A stretch of 8,720 nucleotides of DNA from RYN-433 sp036558265 (GTDB lineage: Bacteria; Planctomycetota; Phycisphaerae; Tepidisphaerales; Tepidisphaeraceae): NCBI GenBank assembly GCA_036558265.1, contig DATBFY010000441.1:1-8720 (forward strand), in the 5' to 3' direction. The notes below the pieces were generated by a model. It searched no databases. It was not told the origin of the DNA and worked only from the letters and a program-made list of their open reading frames with translations. Shown here in pieces: positions 5,477 to 8,720 of this stretch. The position numbers were made by a program, and so were the translations under genes. Each line of letters begins with the position of its first letter. The stretch's first letter is position 1.

Positions 5477-6379
5477 ATGAAGTCCGCACCACCGAACGGA
5501 AAATCAGCGCAGGCCGCTCCGGCCGTCGTCGCCGCCGGCGGCGGCCGCGCCTCGCCCACCGGGGGATCGGTGGACCGCGATCGCGGCTCGATCGACAAGG
5601 ACAAGGGCTCGATCGACAAGGGTTCGATCGACAAACGCTCCATCGACAAAGGCTCGATGGACAAGGGATCGGTCGACAAGGGAGGCCGCAAGAAGAAGAA
5701 GCCAATGACCGCCGAGCAGCAGAAGCAGCTCCTGGTTATCGGCCTGGCCGCCGCGGTCGTCCTCGCGGTCGGCGCGTCCATCTACGCCTACTTCAACTAC
5801 ATCGCCAAGCCCAAGGGCCCCCCGCGTCTCAACGAGCCGACGGCCGTCATCGCCCCGTTCGTCGCCACCAATGAGTTCGACAAGCTCCCCTGGGACCGCC
5901 AGCGCCTCTACATCAAGGAGCTGTCCGGCAAGCGCAAAGATCTCGAGGATGACTACAAGTCCGGCAGGCTCAGCAAGAACCAGCTCGAGGAATCTCTCGC
6001 CCTGGTCTGGCTCGGGAAGCAGTTCAAGCACATCGACGAGTACTACAGCCTGGGCGAGCTGGACAAGAAGGCCTTCATTGACAAGCTGATCGACAAGGAC
6101 CTCGCCGATCGCGCCCGCAACGGCGGCAAGGCCGACACCGACGAGGTCGACCGCGACAAGAAGAAGGTCAAGTCGATCGTGGAGAAGTTCCCCGACGCCG
6201 AGCGCCGCGCCTACGACGGCTACCGCCGCGCATTGAAGGATCGGGAAAAGCAGCGCGACAAGGAAGCCAAGGCCGCCGCCAAGGCCGGCAAGTCCACAAG
6301 CCGCCCCTCCAGCAGTCGCCCCGCCGGCGAAAGCAACAACACCGGCTCGGGTGCGAAATCCCTGGGCAAGAGTAAGTAA
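5477..6379 (+). CDS. Single-pass membrane protein with GSIDK pentapeptide repeats, function unknown
   Basis: The family is not recognised. The 300-residue protein has four parts. Residues 1-30 form an Ala/Gly/Pro-rich segment. Residues 31-69 are a pentapeptide repeat of GS[IVM]DK type, with about six SxDK units, one Arg variant and one DK insertion. A cluster, RKKKK, lies at 71-75, and a single membrane helix spans about 84-109. Under the positive-inside rule the repeat segment is cytoplasmic and the rest lies across the membrane. Residues 128-225 look helical and charged (NEFDKLPWDRQRLYIKEL, then SGRLSKNQLEESLALVWLGKQ) and resemble a folded helical domain. Residues 240-300 are a Lys/Ala-rich helix and then a Ser/Pro/Gly-rich tail. 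The start is supported by GAGGAG seven bases upstream. It is co-directional with the pseudopilin gene, 91 bases downstream, but a stem-loop lies between. A scaffold or envelope role is possible but unsupported. Confidence 0.85.
   Translation: MKSAPPNGKSAQAAPAVVAAGGGRASPTGGSVDRDRGSIDKDKGSIDKGSIDKRSIDKGSMDKGSVDKGGRKKKKPMTAEQQKQLLVIGLAAAVVLAVGASIYAYFNYIAKPKGPPRLNEPTAVIAPFVATNEFDKLPWDRQRLYIKELSGKRKDLEDDYKSGRLSKNQLEESLALVWLGKQFKHIDEYYSLGELDKKAFIDKLIDKDLADRARNGGKADTDEVDRDKKKVKSIVEKFPDAERRAYDGYRRALKDREKQRDKEAKAAAKAGKSTSRPSSSRPAGESNNTGSGAKSLGKSK
5585..5683 (+). repeat. In-frame 15-base tandem repeat encoding GSIDK
   Basis: The 15-base unit ggctcgatcgacaag recurs with substitutions: ggctcgatcgacaag, a 6-base insert gacaag, ggctcgatcgacaag, ggttcgatcgacaaa, cgctccatcgacaaa, ggctcgatggacaag, ggatcggtcgacaag. 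Length changes are multiples of three, so the frame is kept. Each unit contains tcgatcga or a close variant. Some units are identical and others differ mainly at third positions, as expected from repeated slippage or unequal exchange under selection for the peptide. Confidence 0.85.
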
Positions 6380-6386
6380 CCGTTTC

Positions 6387-7439
6387 CTACATCGCCGCCC
6401 GAACCGCCGCCACGCCCGGCGCCGCCGACAATCCCGCCGACTTGGGCAGCGTCACCAGCGCGGTACACACCGGCGCGCGAATCGAATCCAGCAGCAGCAG
6501 CAGGTCATCCGGACGACGCGAGAATTGCGACTCCCAGCACCGGCATGCCTGCCCCAGCTTCATCGCCAACTGCCCCTGCCGGCGGAACGGGTGCAGCTCG
6601 GTGATCGGCCACGACCGCCGGATCGCGTCCGTCGCCCGTTGCCCGCTCACCTCCGTCACATGCGCGTTGGGCCGGCGGCCCGGCTCGACGACCAGCACCG
6701 CGTCGCAGAACGCGTGCGCCCGCACGACCCCGCAATACTCGCTCGTCAGGTCCACCCATCGCGGCGCAGGACCCAGGTTCGCGTCGCGGAGGCGCGGCGA
6801 GGATTCGCGTTCGATTTGGCCGGGCATCTGCAGGAGCTCGATCCGACCCCCGTCCTCCCTCACGGCTGTCCATCGCTGCCCCACCAGGCTGTAGCCGGCG
6901 TGGATCAGGGCGCGCAGCTCCCCCTCGAGGTTGAAGGGCGAGAGGATGAGCAGGCCAAAGCCCCCGCGCGCCGCGGAGACCGCCGGCAGGAGGTATAAAC
7001 CCTTTGCGCGCAACAGTTGCGCCATGGGCCAGAGCACGGCCATCTCCGCCACGCGCACGGGGTCGAGCGTCGGCTGGGGCAGGACCCAGCTTCGCCAGGT
7101 GCCCTTCAGGATGTTGATCTCGCAAAGTCCCCACCTATCGTCCACCACCCAGAATCTCTCCCCCTCCTGATACAGTTCGAGAAGCTGCCCCGGGGTGGCG
7201 ACGGGCACCGCGCCGGGCGACAGGTGCCGCATCACCTCCGCCGCGTCGTAGGGCCGGACAATCCCGCCGGTGCAGGAGATCCCCTCGGGCAGCGCGTCCA
7301 CGGCGAAGGGCCAGAGCCATAACTGGGCTTGTTCCTCGATCAGCGGCACGTCGCAGGCCAGTTCGACGGCCAGGCCGTGAACGGCGTACTTGCGATGCGT
7401 CGGCCTGACTCGGGCGGAAGTGGCGGGTCGGTTGCTCAC
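6387..7439 (-). CDS. HPr-kinase-like protein with degenerate nucleotide-binding loop
   Basis: The 350-residue protein follows the plan of HprK-related kinases. It has an N-terminal part beginning YAVHGLAVEL (18-27). Next come WPMAQLLRAKGLYLLPAV (137-154), where the family usually reads rrrGlfxLHAaav, then GFGLLILSPFN (160-170), then LIHAGYSLVGQRW (178-190) and MPGQI (205-209). In active relatives GFGLLILSPFN is followed by a P-loop GxSGxGKST and the later strand carries SDD. Here the P-loop position reads SPFNLEGEL and the SDD position reads GQR, so ATP binding and catalysis look lost. It is probably a pseudokinase or a scaffold. The GTG start at 7439 is supported by GGGAGG nine bases upstream. 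It lies 75 bases after the ACT-domain gene on the same strand, and ends 7 bases from the convergent gene. The fold assignment rests on pattern only; an unrelated hypothetical protein remains possible. Confidence 0.6.
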   Translation of the reverse strand: MSNRPATSARVRPTHRKYAVHGLAVELACDVPLIEEQAQLWLWPFAVDALPEGISCTGGIVRPYDAAEVMRHLSPGAVPVATPGQLLELYQEGERFWVVDDRWGLCEINILKGTWRSWVLPQPTLDPVRVAEMAVLWPMAQLLRAKGLYLLPAVSAARGGFGLLILSPFNLEGELRALIHAGYSLVGQRWTAVREDGGRIELLQMPGQIERESSPRLRDANLGPAPRWVDLTSEYCGVVRAHAFCDAVLVVEPGRRPNAHVTEVSGQRATDAIRRSWPITELHPFRRQGQLAMKLGQACRCWESQFSRRPDDLLLLLDSIRAPVCTALVTLPKSAGLSAAPGVAAVRAAM

Positions 7440-7514
7440 GCGGAAGGTCCTCCCGTGGCGTCTATCAGACGGCCAGGAGTTTCTATCGGTGAACCGCCAT
7501 AATTCCGTGCAATA

Positions 7515-7994
7515 CTACCCCTTGAGGTCGCTCTCCCCGATGAGGCTAAACCCTTTTCGAATCATGATTTGAGCCGCAAGCGTGGGCTCGTCCACATAGA
7601 GCGCCAGCGTGGGCCCGTGCGGGCGGAGGAGCAGCGGATAGGCGTAATGGATGTTGATCTCCGCCGACAACAGCGCCGAGCAGATCGCGATCAGCGGCTG
7701 CTTGGTCTTCTTGGGCAACTCGACGGCCAACAGATCCGTCTCGCCGAACGGAAAGCCATTGTGCAAAAGGACTTCCTTGCCGAGGTCCGGATCGGCGCAG
7801 ATCAGTCGGACCAGCGCGGCATCCCCCGATTCCTCGATCGACAGGGCGACGATCTTGGCTGCCTGTTCCTCGAAGATCCGCACCAACTGCTGCAGGCGCC
7901 CGACCTTGTTTTCAAGGAAGATGGTGAACTGCCGGATTCGCGTCGGCTCAAAGCCGGCGCCGAACTCGGTCTGTGGCGGGAGAATCTCTTCCAT
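7515..7994 (-). CDS. Tandem ACT-domain regulatory protein
   Basis: The 159-residue protein consists of two ACT-type ligand-binding domains. The first, at about 20-92, starts IRQFTIFLENKVGRLQQLVRIF, with the Gly-Arg-Leu turn where small ligands, usually amino acids, bind in this family. It continues with a beta strand LVRLICAD. The second, at about 98-158, has PLIAICSALLSAEINIHYAYP and ends ALYVDEPTLAAQIMIRKGF. There is no enzyme domain, so it is a stand-alone sensor or an allosteric subunit. The spacing and direction suggest co-expression with the HprK-like gene downstream. The ATG start at 7994 has only a weak AGG seven bases upstream. The ligand cannot be read from sequence. The fold is confident and the role unknown. 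Confidence 0.87.
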   Translation of the reverse strand: MEEILPPQTEFGAGFEPTRIRQFTIFLENKVGRLQQLVRIFEEQAAKIVALSIEESGDAALVRLICADPDLGKEVLLHNGFPFGETDLLAVELPKKTKQPLIAICSALLSAEINIHYAYPLLLRPHGPTLALYVDEPTLAAQIMIRKGFSLIGESDLKG

Positions 7995-8098
7995 CGCGGT
8001 GCCTGGTCCAAGGATATCGGAAACGCCGCCGGTAGAGGTAGGAAAAATAGGGGTGACGCGACGCGGTAAGAGAATACGAGGATGGATGATGGCGGATG

Positions 8099-8134
8099 GA
8101 AGATGGAGAAGTCACCGCTCTATCCTCCATCTTC
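8099..8134. repeat. GATGGA-type hairpin repeat between two minus-strand genes
   Basis: Perfect 10-base arms gaagatggag (8099-8108) and ctccatcttc (8125-8134) enclose a 16-base loop. The left flank, from about 8081, is a run of related gatggatgatggcggatgg units. On the plus strand the right arm is followed by gttttcctt, giving terminator-like shape, but no gene is known to be transcribed in that direction here. For the minus-strand pseudopilin gene, which stops at 8144, the hairpin lies about 10 bases past the stop but has no U-tract after it. A dispersed intergenic repeat or a weak minus-strand terminator are the alternatives. Confidence 0.45.
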
Positions 8135-8143
8135 GTTTTCCTT

Positions 8144-8720
8144 CTACTTGCCCATCGCCGGCAGCAACACGCTGTCCCCCCGCCAAGCAGGGCTTCCCAC
8201 AATGGTGGTGCTGGTGGTCTTCGTGCCGTCGTCGGCGCCACTGACCGTGTAGATGTTATCCCGACGCATGCCGCAGAAGGGGTTGAACTGAAACTCGACG
8301 TGCCCGTCGCCGTAGAGGACGTTCTGCCCCGCCCCCTGGTGATTGGGGGTGTTGGCCTTTCGCAGGTCATTGGGGGATGAGGCCTCGGACGGCAGGGTCA
8401 CGTCATATTGACCCTGTTTGCCGGGGTTGATGTCCGCCAGGACCGCGAACTCGGCGCCGGTCGTGGTGCTCAGGCGGTAGGTTGCGGCGGTCGACGCATC
8501 GGGGTACGGGTTGGCGTAACTGTAGCTGAGGTTGTCGGGGAGCTTGGTGAAATTGGAGCGCGACTGCGCGGAGTTGCTGCCGCCGCCGAAATTGTCGCGC
8601 GTGGCGGTGCTGCTCGGGCAGATGAAGACCTCGGGCGTCACGTCCTGGGTGCGGATCAGCAGGAAGAGACACGCCGGGACGTTGTTGATCCCGACGAAAC
8701 CCTTGGAGCCCCCGAAGGGA
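8144..8720 (-). CDS. Second pseudopilin-type H-x-DG protein (5' end beyond window)
   Basis: On the minus strand the frame stays open from the right edge of the window (first full codon at 8719) to TAG at 8144-8146, giving 191 codons with the N-terminus missing. The recurrent elements INNVPACLFLLIRTQDVTPE and VFICPSS are visible near residues 11-37. NHQGAGQNVLYGDGHVEF lies near 126-143, where His is followed after ten residues by Asp-Gly. This is the longer spacing variant of the H-X9-DG signature. The end reads DSVLLPAMGK, which resembles a short C-terminal motif I associate with this family. An internal GTG at 8641 can be read as a start, but the matching upstream residues and unbroken frame argue against it. 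The missing part should carry a prepilin leader like the other copy in this window. It is about 50% shorter than a full protein here. Confidence 0.88.
   Translation of the reverse strand, partial: PFGGSKGFVGINNVPACLFLLIRTQDVTPEVFICPSSTATRDNFGGGSNSAQSRSNFTKLPDNLSYSYANPYPDASTAATYRLSTTTGAEFAVLADINPGKQGQYDVTLPSEASSPNDLRKANTPNHQGAGQNVLYGDGHVEFQFNPFCGMRRDNIYTVSGADDGTKTTSTTIVGSPAWRGDSVLLPAMGK

Noticed and set aside
5477..5800. Collagen-like or CRISPR-like reading of the GSIDK repeat
   Set aside because: The units are contiguous, 15 bases, in frame and without unique spacers, so it is a coding tandem repeat and not a CRISPR array. The pentapeptide lacks the Gly-x-y period of collagen.
8144..8641. 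Treating the last gene as a complete short protein from GTG 8641
   Set aside because: The frame stays open to the window edge, and the upstream residues (INNVPACLFLLIRTQD) fit the family, so the gene is simply cut by the window.

Overview
The window is GC-rich bacterial DNA that most likely comes from the Planctomycetota, probably a Phycisphaerae-type organism. The main evidence is two separate pseudopilin-like proteins with a type IV prepilin leader and/or the C-terminal H-x9/10-DG signature, a family greatly expanded in planctomycetes. The divergent, loosely packed gene order fits as well. The lineage is an inference from protein style, not from a marker gene.

Layout. From 1 to 1351 (minus, 3' end off the window) lies a KaiC-like protein with two RecA-type ATPase domains. 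A 28-base perfect palindrome and two further stem-loops separate it from the next unit. From 4070 down to 1574 (minus) lies a tight three-gene operon: a VTC-type polyphosphate polymerase domain protein, a DUF4956 multi-pass membrane protein, and an HlyD-type membrane-fusion protein that starts at a TTG codon with a strong Shine-Dalgarno. A roughly 400-base divergent regulatory region (4071-4467) carries a good minus-strand promoter and a cluster of GTTAAC-type palindromes. On the plus strand follow an H-X9-DG pseudopilin (4468-5385) and an unrecognised single-pass membrane protein with a GSIDK pentapeptide repeat (5477-6379). This protein's gene ends 7 bases from a convergent gene. On the minus strand come an HPr-kinase-like protein with a degenerate P-loop (7439-6387), a tandem ACT-domain protein (7994-7515), and the 3' part of a second H-x-DG pseudopilin (8720-8144). 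A GATGGA-type hairpin lies between the last two.

The most interesting unit is the VTC-DUF4956-HlyD operon. VTC domains make polyphosphate, DUF4956 is a frequent membrane neighbour of VTC proteins, and HlyD proteins normally bridge an inner-membrane pump to the outer envelope. Together they suggest a system that makes polyphosphate at the membrane and channels it outward, or uses polyphosphate to modify the envelope. That role is an inference. The KaiC-like gene, the degenerate kinase and the ACT protein are regulatory-type genes without an evident shared pathway.
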